DNA of 64,000 nt from Dolichospermum compactum NIES-806 (GTDB lineage: Bacteria > Cyanobacteriota > Cyanobacteriia > Cyanobacteriales > Nostocaceae). Shown piece after piece: positions 9,460 through 18,115 of the stretch. The notes beneath the pieces were generated by a model. The model ran no database searches and was not told the origin of the DNA. It saw nothing but the letters and a program-made list of their open reading frames with translations. Location of the stretch: positions 3,516,496-3,580,495 of the forward strand of contig NZ_AP018316.1 in assembly GCF_002368115.1 (NCBI RefSeq). The letters are read 5' to 3'. Within the stretch, counting starts at the first letter, position 1; each line of letters opens with the position of its first letter. The translations under genes and the position numbers were made by a program.

Positions 9460-9592
9460 AGTCGGGAGTTCGGAGTTCGGAGTTCGGAGTTCAGGAGTCA
9501 GGAGTCAGGAGAAGGAAAGAAGAACATCTATTCCCTGTCACCTGTCACCTGTTCCCTGTCACCTGTCACCTGTTCCCTGTCACCTGTTCCTG
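9460..9592. repeat. Two heptanucleotide repeat tracts
   Basis: Tandem units related to GAGTTCG and GAGTCAG (about 9461-9510) are followed by units of CCTGTCA/CCTGTTC (about 9535-9592). The second tract overlaps the 3' end of rsmD on the other strand, so the last residues of RsmD (EQVTGNR) are encoded by repeat DNA. Confidence 0.85.
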
Positions 9593-10123
9593 ATAAAATG
9601 TCAAAGCGGTTTTACCATAGCTTTTTTGACGGCAGATTTCCCAGTTGGGGATGGTTAGTGGTGTCCAATCTTGGTGACGATGTTCAACTGCTATTTCTCC
9701 CTGGGAATCTAAAAGCTGATATTGAGCGATCGCTTGTAATACTGGTTCATATAATCCACTAGTATAAGGTGGGTCAAAATATATTCTGTCAAATTTTTGA
9801 CCTGATAATTTTTTTAACTGTTGGGTAACGTTTCCCCGTAATAGCTGAAATTTCTGTTCTGGCTTGGCTACCTGTTGCCAATTTTCTTGGATAATGGCAC
9901 AGGCTTGACTTGATTGTTCAATGCCAATTACAACGCTGGCTTCTCTGCATAAAGCCTCTGCACCCATAGAACCACTACCGGCGCACAAATCCAACCAGCG
10001 ACAACCACCGATTGTCCCCTGCCAAATATTAAACAATGCTTCTCTGACTCGCGCACTGGTAGGTCTGGTATGTTCACCTGGTAAAGTTTTAAGCAGACGA
10101 TTCCCGTAAATTCTTAGACTCAT
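9566..10123 (-). CDS. rsmD: 16S rRNA (guanine966-N2)-methyltransferase RsmD
   Basis: SAM-dependent enzyme that methylates G966 of 16S rRNA during 30S assembly. The 185-residue protein starts SLRIYGNRLLKTLPG with the RPTSARVREALFNIW motif, then SAM motif I LDLCAGSGSMGAEAL and catalytic DPPY. Length is normal. The final seven or so residues are read from a heptanucleotide repeat, so the native stop was probably displaced by repeat expansion without harming the core. Convergent with petG. Confidence 0.92.
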   Translation of the reverse strand: MSLRIYGNRLLKTLPGEHTRPTSARVREALFNIWQGTIGGCRWLDLCAGSGSMGAEALCREASVVIGIEQSSQACAIIQENWQQVAKPEQKFQLLRGNVTQQLKKLSGQKFDRIYFDPPYTSGLYEPVLQAIAQYQLLDSQGEIAVEHRHQDWTPLTIPNWEICRQKSYGKTALTFYQEQVTGNR

Positions 10124-10294
10124 TACTTATTGATCATCCGATTTTGGATTTTGGATTTTGGATTTCGGATTGATTCCAGAGATAAATCTGGAGACTTGTA
10201 GCATCCAGGAATTATTTATCATTAATCTTGAACTGATAGCTAGTAGCAGATGATTGTATCAAAGTTTCACACCTGAAAATATTGCAAACTTTTG

Positions 10295-10930
10295 TTAAGC
10301 AAAAACTTTTTCACGGACTTGAGCCACAAAATTAGAGAGGATTTGCAATCCCACATTTGATGATTTTTCAGGATGGAATTGAACCGCCATCAGATTTTCA
10401 TGAGCGATCGCTGCTGTAAAACTTTGACCACCATGAGTCACAGTTGCCGCCAGGACTTGGGGGTTTGTGGGTTCAACATAGTAAGAATGGACAAAATAAA
10501 CCCAAGGATCTATAGGCAAATGTTCCCATAAAAGGTTTTTTGGTTGGTTAAGTTGGAGTTGATTCCAACCCATGTGGGGAATCGTCATTCCGGGTTCAGA
10601 ACGAAACCGGCGGACTTTTCCTGGGACAATTCCTAATCCTGGTAACGTTCCTTCGGCGCTGGATTCAAACAAAATTTGTAATCCTAAACAAATACCCAAG
10701 AACGGTTTGCCAGAAGCGATCGCATCCTTAATCGGTTGTTCCAAACCACGCGATCGCAAATGTTGTACCGCCGGATCAAATGCTCCCACCCCTGGCAAAA
10801 CTATAGCATCTGCTTTTGCCAACTCTTGAGAACAATAAGTAACCAGAGGAGTTGCGCCAGCTTTTTCTAATCCTTTGCAAACAGAGTGCAAATTTCCCAT
10901 ATCGTAATCAACAACTGCAATCACTGCCAT
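10295..10930 (-). CDS. hisH: Imidazole glycerol phosphate synthase, glutaminase subunit HisH
   Basis: Class I glutamine amidotransferase that supplies ammonia to HisF in histidine biosynthesis (and AICAR for purines). 211 residues. The nucleophile loop is PFLGICLGLQILFE, and the His-Glu pair is in AVQFHPEKSS. The start MAVIAVVDYDMGNLHSV is canonical. HisF is not in the window, as is usual for scattered his genes in cyanobacteria. Two HIP1 octamers lie within the coding sequence. Confidence 0.96.
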   Translation of the reverse strand: MAVIAVVDYDMGNLHSVCKGLEKAGATPLVTYCSQELAKADAIVLPGVGAFDPAVQHLRSRGLEQPIKDAIASGKPFLGICLGLQILFESSAEGTLPGLGIVPGKVRRFRSEPGMTIPHMGWNQLQLNQPKNLLWEHLPIDPWVYFVHSYYVEPTNPQVLAATVTHGGQSFTAAIAHENLMAVQFHPEKSSNVGLQILSNFVAQVREKVFA

Positions 10931-10996
10931 TTAGCTGCTCCTTGTAAATTTATGAGGGAGGGCTTTTAATTATTCTAATTCTAATTATTATTTATA

Positions 10997-11530
10997 ATGC
11001 AAAAAAAAATACTAATAACTTCTTTTGACATTTGGTTAAGCCAACAAGAGTCAAATTCATCCGATGACTTGTTACTCGCACTAGCCAAAATGGCTTCATT
11101 CTCCCATGATTTAAATTTTTTGCATCGTTTACCTGTAGATGTGCAACTAGCAAGTCCTCGCGTCATTGCCAAAATCAATGAACTCCAACCAGACTATATT
11201 ATTTGTTGTGGCATGGCGGAAACTCGTTCCCAATTAAGCGTAGAAGTCCTGGCCAGTAGTACAAGTATCTCTATAAATTCCCCCGAAAATATTTTCCAAA
11301 CCAGCGTTGATCTCGAAAAATTATTAGTCCAAACAGCCGCAGTTGAGATTAGCTACGACTGTGGTAAGTTTGTCTGCGAGGGACTTTATTATTCAGTATT
11401 GGACTATTTACACCAGTCTCAACTGTCAATTAAGTGTATTTTTGTTCATGTCCCAATTTTAACCCCAGAAAATTCTCTACAGATCATCACTGATTTCGTT
11501 TTGATCATTAACAACTTGGCACTTCTCTAG
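10997..11530 (+). CDS. Peptidase C15 (pyroglutamyl peptidase I)-like protein
   Basis: 177-residue cytosolic protein related to pyroglutamyl aminopeptidases, which remove N-terminal pyroglutamate. Visible family pattern: an ITSFDIW N-terminus, LPVDV, QPDYIICCGMAETR, then Glu in LSVEVLAS, Cys in CGKFVCEGLYYS and His in FVHVPIL, in the right order for the Glu-Cys-His triad. The usual GFGPF and CN segments are diverged, so substrate specificity may differ. Divergent from hisH, with a 66 bp gap holding both promoters. Confidence 0.7.
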   Translation: MQKKILITSFDIWLSQQESNSSDDLLLALAKMASFSHDLNFLHRLPVDVQLASPRVIAKINELQPDYIICCGMAETRSQLSVEVLASSTSISINSPENIFQTSVDLEKLLVQTAAVEISYDCGKFVCEGLYYSVLDYLHQSQLSIKCIFVHVPILTPENSLQIITDFVLIINNLALL

Positions 11531-11568
11531 AAATATTCACGTCTGTTTAAACAAATCTACTCAGTATT

Positions 11569-12927
11569 ATGTTACCACTATTACTTGCTTTCACCCTTGC
11601 TCAAGCTGTTCCTGCCACACCACCACCAGAAGAAATATTACAAATCCAATCAGTACGCCCTTTGCCAGGACAATTGGATTCAGTACCAGTATTTAATAGC
11701 AATAGTCCAGAACTGGTATTAAAAGAAGGAATTTTACTTTCTACCTTTCCAGCAGCAGGGAAAAAAGTCCCGTCAGCCCATTTAAATTTTCCCTTGCGCG
11801 GACAATTTGATATTTTTGCCCATCATATTGCCAAAGCAGAACCACCGGAAAATTTACGTTCTTTGTACTTGGGCATCATCTTACATAATCCTGGTTCTCA
11901 ACCAGTGACAGTTAATATATTGCAAGGTGCGAGTTATTTAAGTCAACCAGATGCCCCATTTAAGGAAATAGCATCTTTAATTCCCAATGACTTAGGAACA
12001 GTTTTTGCCGGTCCTGGAAGTCGGGTGATGTCTGATATTTTGAGAGGGAAAAGACAAGATATTTTCCCCCCACAAATTGTCATTCCTCCAGGGGAAAGCC
12101 AGATGTTATTAAATTTACCCATTCCCGTGCAAGGATTAACACCTCCTTTAAATGGTCGGTCTACATATCTGCGACTGCGAAGTAATGGTAATGTTTATGC
12201 TGCTAGTTTGGCGATGTTTGCCCGCACAAATATTGATGGTAGTGAACGTGCGCCTAATTTAACAGAATGGCAAAATTTATTAGATAATGGTGAATTATCC
12301 ACACCCAGAGATAAAGTCCCCACACCCATCACAGGAAACAACAAACCGACAATTTACGGGCGTGTAGCCGGAGTATCCAAGGGTTCTCGATGGTTAGCAG
12401 ACATAGTAGATGCCCCAAAAAGCAAGTATTTAACCATTCCCCAACCTGGTGCAGCCTTCTCCTACGGTTTGAGTACCTTACATGGAGGAACATTAGGCAC
12501 AAATCAAATTCAAACCGCACCCATGTTAGTCCGCTATCCTGACACCGCTTATTACGCTCATGGTAATTATGGGACTCAATATAGTCTCAAGTTACCTTTA
12601 TATAACAATACTCAAAATCAACAAACTGTGAGTATTGCAGTCCAAACTCCCCTGAAAGAAAATCAATTAAGCAAATCTGGACTACGCTTTTTTAAACTAC
12701 CAGCCCGTCAAATCTTCTTCCGAGGTACTGTACGCTTACGTTATCAAAACCAGGGAAAATGGCAAAATAAATTTGTGCATTTAGTTCAAAAGCGTGGTGA
12801 AGCAGGAGAACCATTAGTTTTATTGGATATAAAACCAGAAAATAAATCTTTAGTCCAAGTAGATTTTCTTTATCCACCAGATGCTTCACCACCACAGGTT
12901 ATAACCGTGTCAACTCAAGCTAGGTAG
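11569..12927 (+). CDS. DUF3370-family protein
   Basis: 452-residue protein of a family largely confined to cyanobacteria; function unknown. The N-terminus (LPLLLAFTLAQAVPA) is a short signal peptide, so it is probably exported to the periplasm or surface. The body is beta-rich with no obvious catalytic motif and no internal membrane span. It follows the C15-like gene by 38 bp and could be co-transcribed. A hairpin followed by T residues lies directly after the stop. Confidence 0.8.
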   Translation: MLPLLLAFTLAQAVPATPPPEEILQIQSVRPLPGQLDSVPVFNSNSPELVLKEGILLSTFPAAGKKVPSAHLNFPLRGQFDIFAHHIAKAEPPENLRSLYLGIILHNPGSQPVTVNILQGASYLSQPDAPFKEIASLIPNDLGTVFAGPGSRVMSDILRGKRQDIFPPQIVIPPGESQMLLNLPIPVQGLTPPLNGRSTYLRLRSNGNVYAASLAMFARTNIDGSERAPNLTEWQNLLDNGELSTPRDKVPTPITGNNKPTIYGRVAGVSKGSRWLADIVDAPKSKYLTIPQPGAAFSYGLSTLHGGTLGTNQIQTAPMLVRYPDTAYYAHGNYGTQYSLKLPLYNNTQNQQTVSIAVQTPLKENQLSKSGLRFFKLPARQIFFRGTVRLRYQNQGKWQNKFVHLVQKRGEAGEPLVLLDIKPENKSLVQVDFLYPPDASPPQVITVSTQAR

Positions 12928-12944
12928 TTCAACATAACCGAGTC

Positions 12945-12984
12945 AGATCCCCGACTTCTTCAAGAAATCTGGGTTTGGGGATCT
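12945..12984. terminator. Hairpin plus T-run after the DUF3370 gene
   Basis: Arms AGATCCCC and GGGGATCT enclose a 24-base loop, followed by TTTT. The core resembles the hairpin after alaS at 63310, so it is probably one of a dispersed GATCCCC-type repeat family used as a terminator. Confidence 0.6.
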
Positions 12985-13295
12985 TTTGATATCTTGATTA
13001 TTCATATTAAAAACTTTGCAAACAACCTCTAAAATGCAAGTTTGAGTCAAAAGAAAGACTTCTAAGAAGATGTTAGCAAAGTTAAAAAAATGAGTAAAAA
13101 GAGTTATCAGGGTATAAATTAACATGAAAAATTTACTGCGCGGAATCTACCCCGATATTTCCCTATTATATCCAGGCATTTGCCATACATTATTACCTCT
13201 TATTACTTTTCAAGCACCCTCCTAAGAGGTACTAAAACCACTACAACTACCGAAACTTATAGTAGTTTTTTTACTGGAAATATCATCCTAAAAAC

Positions 13296-13341
13296 CGTAA
13301 TTATTACAATATCTTTCTCGTAATTATTACAATATCTTTCT
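13296..13341. repeat. Perfect 2 x 23 bp tandem duplication
   Basis: Two head-to-tail 23 bp units starting CGTAATTATTACAATATC. The unit contains the palindrome GTAATTATTAC, which could be a dimeric protein-binding site. Confidence 0.85.
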
Positions 13342-13355
13342 CATGGAATTTTGGT

Positions 13356-13460
13356 TATACTAAAAACGGGTCACAGCCTGACTGTTCAAATCGCCAAGAG
13401 TGTTGATATACAAAAATTTTTGCCTGGCTAAAAGTCTACTAATCGTCCGTTTTTAGTATA
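13356..13460. repeat. Perfect 14 bp inverted repeat enclosing 77 bp
   Basis: TATACTAAAAACGG at 13356-13369 and its exact complement CCGTTTTTAGTATA at 13447-13460. The outer flanks (TTGG, then CCAA) extend the match with a gap. It fits either a small MITE-like element or a stem-closed RNA. Confidence 0.8.
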
Positions 13461-13610
13461 TGTATTAGCCAAAGCTTAAAAAGCTTAGTTTTGCTTTGGG
13501 TTTTCTCAACTCAACATACCCACATCATTTCCTCTTTTTAGTCTCAAATCCAGTGTTTAATCTCATATTTAAATTTAATAACGCTAAAATCCGTCAAGGA
13601 GATACCAAGG

Positions 13611-13670
13611 ATGAATACAAACAGGATAAAATTAGGTAAAGAGAGTTTAGCAACGAAAAATTGTTATTGA
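13611..13670 (+). CDS. Possible 19-residue small protein or leader peptide
   Basis: ATG at 13611 is preceded by AAGGAG (13596-13601) and another AAGG directly upstream, the strongest ribosome site in this intergenic region. The frame reads MNTNRIKLGKESLATKNCY then TGA. There is no family resemblance that I recognise. It could be a leader peptide or a chance frame. Confidence 0.3.
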   Translation: MNTNRIKLGKESLATKNCY

Positions 13671-13696
13671 AGAACTTTGCTTAACTTCGTTAAAGT

Positions 13697-13772
13697 CGCA
13701 CATACTATCCAGAACTTGAGCAATAATGAAGCTCTTTAGATTAAACTTCAGTGTCTAATCTAATACAGATGT
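13697..13772. ncRNA. Candidate structured RNA, three nested or adjacent stems
   Basis: GCACAT (13697) pairs with ATGTGC (13767-13772) as a closing stem. Inside, GAGC/GCTC flank a 9-base loop and TTAGATTA (13736) pairs perfectly with TAATCTAA (13756-13763). A closed multi-branch fold of 76 nt is thus possible. Strand and expression are unknown; this is inference from complementarity only. Confidence 0.3.
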
Positions 13773-13936
13773 GCAACCCTAAAATTCTTTGTTAAGTAGG
13801 TGGGCGGAGGAAAATCGAAATATATTTCGTTTTTTAAAATGGCTAAAACTCAACCACAATAACGCATTGGGGTTAATTTACATATCGGCACACATTTTGG
13901 TTATTTCACATCCACTTACTTAGGACGTAACTGTTC

Positions 13937-13996
13937 ACACTCCCCCCTATCTTTAACGAGAGATCAAGGGTTTCAATAATTTTAGAGGGGGGAGTG
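13937..13996. promoter_or_regulatory. Long-loop hairpin with CACTCCCCCCT arms
   Basis: CACTCCCCCCT at 13937-13947 is the exact complement of AGGGGGGAGTG at 13986-13996, with a 38-base loop. It lies 20 bp upstream of the ATG at 14016, so it would sit in the mRNA leader near the ribosome site. It may control translation, or it may be a palindromic repeat. Confidence 0.5.
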
Positions 13997-14015
13997 AATA
14001 ACTACACTTAGGACA

Positions 14016-14252
14016 ATGAAAATGAGTATAAAAAGAATGGAATTGACTAAACAAACTACAAGAAAGCATCAAGAAAATATCCAAAAAATCCTAGAACATC
14101 GCTTGCAAGTAGCGAGAACGCAGAATAACGAAAACCTATTGCATCAGTTAGAAGCGGAAATGAGAGAATTTAGCGAACAACCTGAACCTGAAGATGTTAA
14201 AGTTGGTTTATTTGGGTTAATTTACAACCGAGTAAAACTATCCCTGAAATAA
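14016..14252 (+). CDS. Small conserved-type hypothetical protein
   Basis: 78 residues, highly charged and predicted helical (RKHQENIQKILEHRLQVART, then LLHQLEAEMREFSEQ), which suggests a short coiled coil followed by a GLFGLIYNRVKLS tail. No domain recognised. It stands alone between a leader hairpin and the hairpin at 14314, a self-contained monocistronic layout that supports it being real. Alternative starts are ATG 14022 and ATG 14037. Confidence 0.6.
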   Translation: MKMSIKRMELTKQTTRKHQENIQKILEHRLQVARTQNNENLLHQLEAEMREFSEQPEPEDVKVGLFGLIYNRVKLSLK

Positions 14253-14313
14253 AAACTTGACTATAACAGTAGACAAAGACCAAATTTAAATATACGTAAA
14301 CTGAAACAATTGT

Positions 14314-14337
14314 AGGTACAATTCATAAATTGTACCT
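14314..14337. terminator. AGGTACAATT hairpin downstream of the small hypothetical gene
   Basis: A perfect 10 bp stem with a 4-base loop, followed by GTATTCTTTT. The same element with G-C instead of T-A pairs in the stem occurs at 60088-60115. Confidence 0.6.
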
Positions 14338-14456
14338 GTATTCTTTTGTGCAGATATCTAGTAGGGCACGGCGGAAGTCAAAACGAAGATAGTATAGGCT
14401 TTTGGGAGATGTATAATGGTTGGTTTATTTACGCCATTGTGTCCTCGCCAAACTAC

Positions 14457-15389
14457 TTACCCAGCGTTCAAAATCTCATCATCTACAGAAAAATCAACTG
14501 CTAATTTATCTGCACCAGTCGCTAAATAATCATTTTCCCAAGAATCTTGCAAACCAGAAATTAAATCATATTTAGGTTGCCAATTTAATTCTATTTGTGC
14601 CTTATTCACAGATGCAAAGAAATGTTGGACCCGCATGGGAAAAGCCTTACGTTTACCGAAATCAAACTTTTTCGGATCATAATGAACGATTTTCAGATCA
14701 TCAGCAGATTTACCAGCAGCTACAGCACAAGCACGGGCTAAACCGTCAAAAGTAACATAGCGATCGCCTGAAATATTATAAATCTCCCCAATCGCCTTTT
14801 CATTACCGATTATCTGGGTCATCGCTTGAGCTAAATCCTGAACATGGCCTAGTTGAGTTAGGTGCATTCCATTTCCCGGAATACAAATCGGGCGATCGCG
14901 CACAATTCTCTCAAAAAACCAACTTTCCAAAGGATTATAATTTTGCGGCCCGTAGATATAAGTAGGACGAATAGAAGTAAAGGGGATTCCCAACTGCTTC
15001 AGGTAAGCTTCCGTCTCATGTTTACCCTTGTGACGACTCTTAGGATCAACAGCATCACCTTCTAAATGGGGCATTTGGTCAGATTTGAGGTAAACACCCG
15101 CCGAACTCATATAAACAAAATGTTTCACCCGTCCTTGAAAAACTTCTGCCAGAGGTTGCGTATCCGTGAGTTCCCTACCATTATTGTCAAAAACGACATC
15201 AAAACTTGCTGATGCTAACTTTTCTTTGAGTTGAGTTGCATCAGTGCGATCGCCGATAATTTGTCCTACCCCCGCAGGTGCAGCATGATTACCACGATTG
15301 AACAAAACCACCTCATGTCCAGCCCTCACCAGTAAATCAGTCAAATACACCCCAATAAACCGAGTTCCACCAATAACCAGAATCCGCAT
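14457..15389 (-). CDS. NAD-dependent epimerase-like RNA-binding protein (CSP41b-like)
   Basis: 310-residue atypical short-chain dehydrogenase/epimerase. Rossmann motif GGTRFIG near the N-terminus, and a SSAGVYLKSDQMPH segment in the active-site region. The GNRGNH-type segment (FNRGNHAAPAG) and overall sequence match the cyanobacterial homologues of the chloroplast stem-loop RNA-binding protein CSP41b. In chloroplasts that family supports rRNA/mRNA stability; the role in cyanobacteria is less clear. A sugar epimerase role in the adjoining polysaccharide cluster is the alternative. Two HIP1 sites are internal. Confidence 0.8.
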   Translation of the reverse strand: MRILVIGGTRFIGVYLTDLLVRAGHEVVLFNRGNHAAPAGVGQIIGDRTDATQLKEKLASASFDVVFDNNGRELTDTQPLAEVFQGRVKHFVYMSSAGVYLKSDQMPHLEGDAVDPKSRHKGKHETEAYLKQLGIPFTSIRPTYIYGPQNYNPLESWFFERIVRDRPICIPGNGMHLTQLGHVQDLAQAMTQIIGNEKAIGEIYNISGDRYVTFDGLARACAVAAGKSADDLKIVHYDPKKFDFGKRKAFPMRVQHFFASVNKAQIELNWQPKYDLISGLQDSWENDYLATGADKLAVDFSVDDEILNAG

Positions 15390-15699
15390 AACTTCCTAAC
15401 TCCTAAATAACCACAAGTGGCAAAATCAACCTTATCTTTGAGGTTATCAGGTTGCAGTGTGATCTTGGAACATCTTTTGGTAAGATTATGTCTTCTATTA
15501 AATCTAGAGATTTTCCTACTTTTGGATCACAATGAGGAATATTTAATATAGCGGTATACAGTTGGATAAAAACATAAACTCGTCATAGAACTTAAGCAGC
15601 ACAAGACTTTAAACTCTGTCACCTGTCACCTGTCACCTGTCACCTGCTATATCACCGCATTAAAACAGCTTAATTACCTTCCACCCATTCAACTTAACC
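15390..15699. other. Intergenic region with a CCTGTCA tandem repeat
   Basis: Divergent promoter region of the epimerase and the glycosyltransferase genes. The only clear structure is a run of about four CCTGTCA heptamers at 15615-15646. No coding potential or terminator hairpin seen. Confidence 0.7.
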
Positions 15700-16842
15700 G
15701 TGTCCCTAGAATATGCCTTAGTTCATGAGTGGTTAACCCCTCAAGCCACAGGAGGTTCAGAACTCGTAGTCCAAGAGATATTAAATCACATTGACGCTGA
15801 TTTGTATGCCCTGATAGATTTTGAATCCAGCAATCCAGAAAGTTACCTGTACAAACGTCAAATTGGCACAACGTTTTTACAGAAATTTCCCCAAGCCCGT
15901 CAAGGAGTCCAAAAATATTTACCCTTATTACCCTTGGCCATTGAGCAATTGGATTTGCGAGAATATGAAGTTATCTTATCTTCATCTCATGCTGTAGCTA
16001 AAGGAGTCTTAACCACCCCTAATCAATTGCATATCTGTTATAGCCATAGCCCCATGCGCTACGCTTGGGATTTAACCTTTGATTATCTCAACCAAAGCAA
16101 ACTAGGGCAAGGAGCAATCGGCTGGATCACCCGCCAAATCCTCCATAATTTGCGGCAATGGGACGTAATCAGCGCCAACCGGGTAGATTACTTCATTGCC
16201 AACTCCCAACACACAGCCAGACGGATTTGGCGTTGCTATCGGCGGGAAGCAACAGTCATCTATCCACCAGTTAACCTAGATGAATGTCCCTTTTCCTCGG
16301 AAAAAGAGGATTTTTACCTGATAGTTTCTCGATTAGTCAGTTATAAACAAGTTTCTTTAATTGTCCAGGCTTTTAATCAGCTAAAAAAACCCCTGATCAT
16401 TATTGGCACAGGTCCCCAAATGAACAAATTACGGGAAATAGCCCAACCACATATTCAAATCTTAGGATGGCAACCCGATCATATCGTCAAAAATTATATG
16501 TCCCGTGCCAAAGCCTTTGTTTATGCAGCTTGCGAAGACTTTGGCATTGCCCTAGTTGAAGCCCAAGCTTGTGGAACTCCCGTAATTGCCTATGGTGCAG
16601 GTGGTGCATTAGAAACAGTTAGAGATATTCAAACACATCCTGATACAGGAACTGGTATATTATTCAAAATCCAAACAGTAGGAGCTTTAGTAGATGCCGT
16701 AGAAAAATTTGTAGATCAGCAACATTTATACAGTTATGAGTATATACAAACACACGCTAATCAATTTTCTCGCCAGGTTTTTGCAGAACGTTATCTCAGT
16801 TTTGTGAATGAATGTCGAGAAAAAGGAGTTTACAGACAGTAA
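15700..16842 (+). CDS. GT4-family glycosyltransferase
   Basis: 380-residue GT-B fold glycosyltransferase, probably retaining, transferring a sugar from a nucleotide donor onto a lipid-linked saccharide. N-terminal segment ALVHEWLTPQATGGSE; the donor-site E-x7-E motif is EDFGIALVEAQACGTPVIAY. The GTG start at 15700 gives the family-like N-terminus. Same strand as the priming transferase that follows 109 bp later, so both likely act in exopolysaccharide or O-antigen assembly. Sugar specificity cannot be read. Confidence 0.9.
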   Translation: MSLEYALVHEWLTPQATGGSELVVQEILNHIDADLYALIDFESSNPESYLYKRQIGTTFLQKFPQARQGVQKYLPLLPLAIEQLDLREYEVILSSSHAVAKGVLTTPNQLHICYSHSPMRYAWDLTFDYLNQSKLGQGAIGWITRQILHNLRQWDVISANRVDYFIANSQHTARRIWRCYRREATVIYPPVNLDECPFSSEKEDFYLIVSRLVSYKQVSLIVQAFNQLKKPLIIIGTGPQMNKLREIAQPHIQILGWQPDHIVKNYMSRAKAFVYAACEDFGIALVEAQACGTPVIAYGAGGALETVRDIQTHPDTGTGILFKIQTVGALVDAVEKFVDQQHLYSYEYIQTHANQFSRQVFAERYLSFVNECREKGVYRQ

Positions 16843-16951
16843 ACATCAGCCTTTTGGATTTATTTTCTCAGAAGACAGTGAATTTTTCCTCAAAATTACT
16901 GCCTTTTAGCTTTAAGATCGGGACTATGTGTGGTGTGGATTATAAAGGAGT

Positions 16952-17713
16952 ATGATGACTGCCCAGAGTTCACTCCTCTCCGGCAAACGATACCCGCGAA
17001 AGGATAACAGTACATCTATGACTGTTTTATCAAAACGTGGTCAAAAAGTTAAACAGCCAAAGGTGAAATCCAGAAGTTTATCTTTTCAGGGTTTATACGG
17101 AGAGTTTTTTAAACGACTGTTTGATATAGTTTTTTCATTGTCGGTCTTGATTTTGTTTTCTCCCATTTACATGATATTGGCCTTATTGATAGCCATAAGC
17201 TCAAAGGGGCCGATCTTTTATGTTCAAGAACGGGTAGGCAAAAACTACCGCAGCTTTAATTGTATTAAGTTTCGCACTATGGTCAACAATGCTGACGAAA
17301 TTCTCGTCGAAATGATGACCACATCACCTAGTCTGCGAGCAGAATTTGAAGACAACTTTAAGCTGAAAACAGACCCAAGAATCACTAAAATTGGCCATTT
17401 TTTGCGAATTACCAGCTTAGATGAATTTCCCCAATTTTGGAATGTTCTCAAAGGAGATATGAGTGTAGTTGGTCCAAGACCTTTGGTGGCAGAAGAATTA
17501 ATAAAATATGGTGATTATATCAATCATGTTTTAACAATTCGTCCGGGAATTACTGGTTTGTGGCAAGTATCTGGGCGGAATGATATTCCCTATCCTCGCC
17601 GGGTACAAATAGACTTACATTATGTCAATTTTCGGAATTTTTGGCTTGATTTGTGGATTATCCTCAAAACAGTTAATGTTGTCATCATGCCCAAAAATAA
17701 AGGAGCTTACTAG
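16952..17713 (+). CDS. Undecaprenyl-phosphate sugar-1-phosphate transferase (priming enzyme)
   Basis: 253-residue WcaJ/EpsL-type bacterial sugar transferase that attaches the first sugar phosphate to the lipid carrier. After a basic N-terminus it has KRLFDIVFSLSVLI as its single membrane segment, then GPIFYVQERVGKN, FNCIKFRTMV, DEFPQFWNVLKGDMSVVGPRP and RPGITGLWQVSGRN, all hallmarks of the catalytic domain. It lacks the multi-span N-terminal domain of WbaP, so it is a short form. ATG at 16952 follows an AAAGGAG site. A strong hairpin ends the unit. Confidence 0.93.
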   Translation: MMTAQSSLLSGKRYPRKDNSTSMTVLSKRGQKVKQPKVKSRSLSFQGLYGEFFKRLFDIVFSLSVLILFSPIYMILALLIAISSKGPIFYVQERVGKNYRSFNCIKFRTMVNNADEILVEMMTTSPSLRAEFEDNFKLKTDPRITKIGHFLRITSLDEFPQFWNVLKGDMSVVGPRPLVAEELIKYGDYINHVLTIRPGITGLWQVSGRNDIPYPRRVQIDLHYVNFRNFWLDLWIILKTVNVVIMPKNKGAY

Positions 17714-17736
17714 GTAAGTATACCAATTCCCTCTTA

Positions 17737-17756
17737 TGGGGCAACATTATGCCCCA
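17737..17756 (+). terminator. TGGGGCA hairpin after the sugar transferase
   Basis: TGGGGCA and TGCCCCA arms with a 6-base loop, followed by AAAAACC. It sits 24 bp after the stop codon. The T-run is poor on the plus strand. Confidence 0.55.
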
Positions 17757-18115
17757 AAAACCATTTTTGACAGCAAAGGTATAAAATTCATTTATTTTTA
17801 TAGTATAGGCAATAATTAATACACTTACAACAGAATTCAGGATTCAGGAGTAAAACTGGCTTTGTGTATAGGTTTCAATTGAGATTTTGCACCTCCTAAC
17901 TACGCAACCTGCTGTAAAATCAAGAATTTTAATTGACATAAACCTATAATTATTTGTTAAAGTGTTTTTTAGCAAAAATATTTGTTGACCCTGATTTAAT
18001 AGCAACTAATATTTGCAGCCTGACTATTGGGCAGTTATGTAACTTAACTGCTAATTTATATCATATATCAGACTGTTTGTAATCTTTAACTAAAAACAAC
18101 AAGGCATCACCAATC
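17757..18115. promoter_or_regulatory. 359 bp AT-rich region upstream of gmd
   Basis: No coding frame of note. Position and AT-richness suggest that it carries the gmd-fcl promoter. No defined operator, riboswitch or repeat recognised. Confidence 0.4.

Larger units (their letters stand above)
12985..14015. other. 1.03 kb gene-free region with several structured elements
   Basis: No convincing protein gene. It contains a tandem duplication (13296-13341), a 14 bp inverted repeat (13356/13460), a 19-codon frame behind a strong AAGGAG site (ATG 13611), a foldable segment (13697-13772) and a G/C-arm hairpin (13937-13996). Such a density of structure in DNA without genes suggests non-coding RNA genes or a long 5' leader for the gene at 14016. 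No tRNA or RNase P signature was recognised. Confidence 0.6.

Noticed and set aside
13124..13225. 33-codon frame MKNLLRGIYPDISLLYPGIC...
   Set aside because: No ribosome site and no supporting features in a structured non-coding region.
13380..13395. GTTCAAATC resembling a tRNA T-loop
   Set aside because: Flanking bases do not form a T-stem, and no acceptor or anticodon arms can be drawn.
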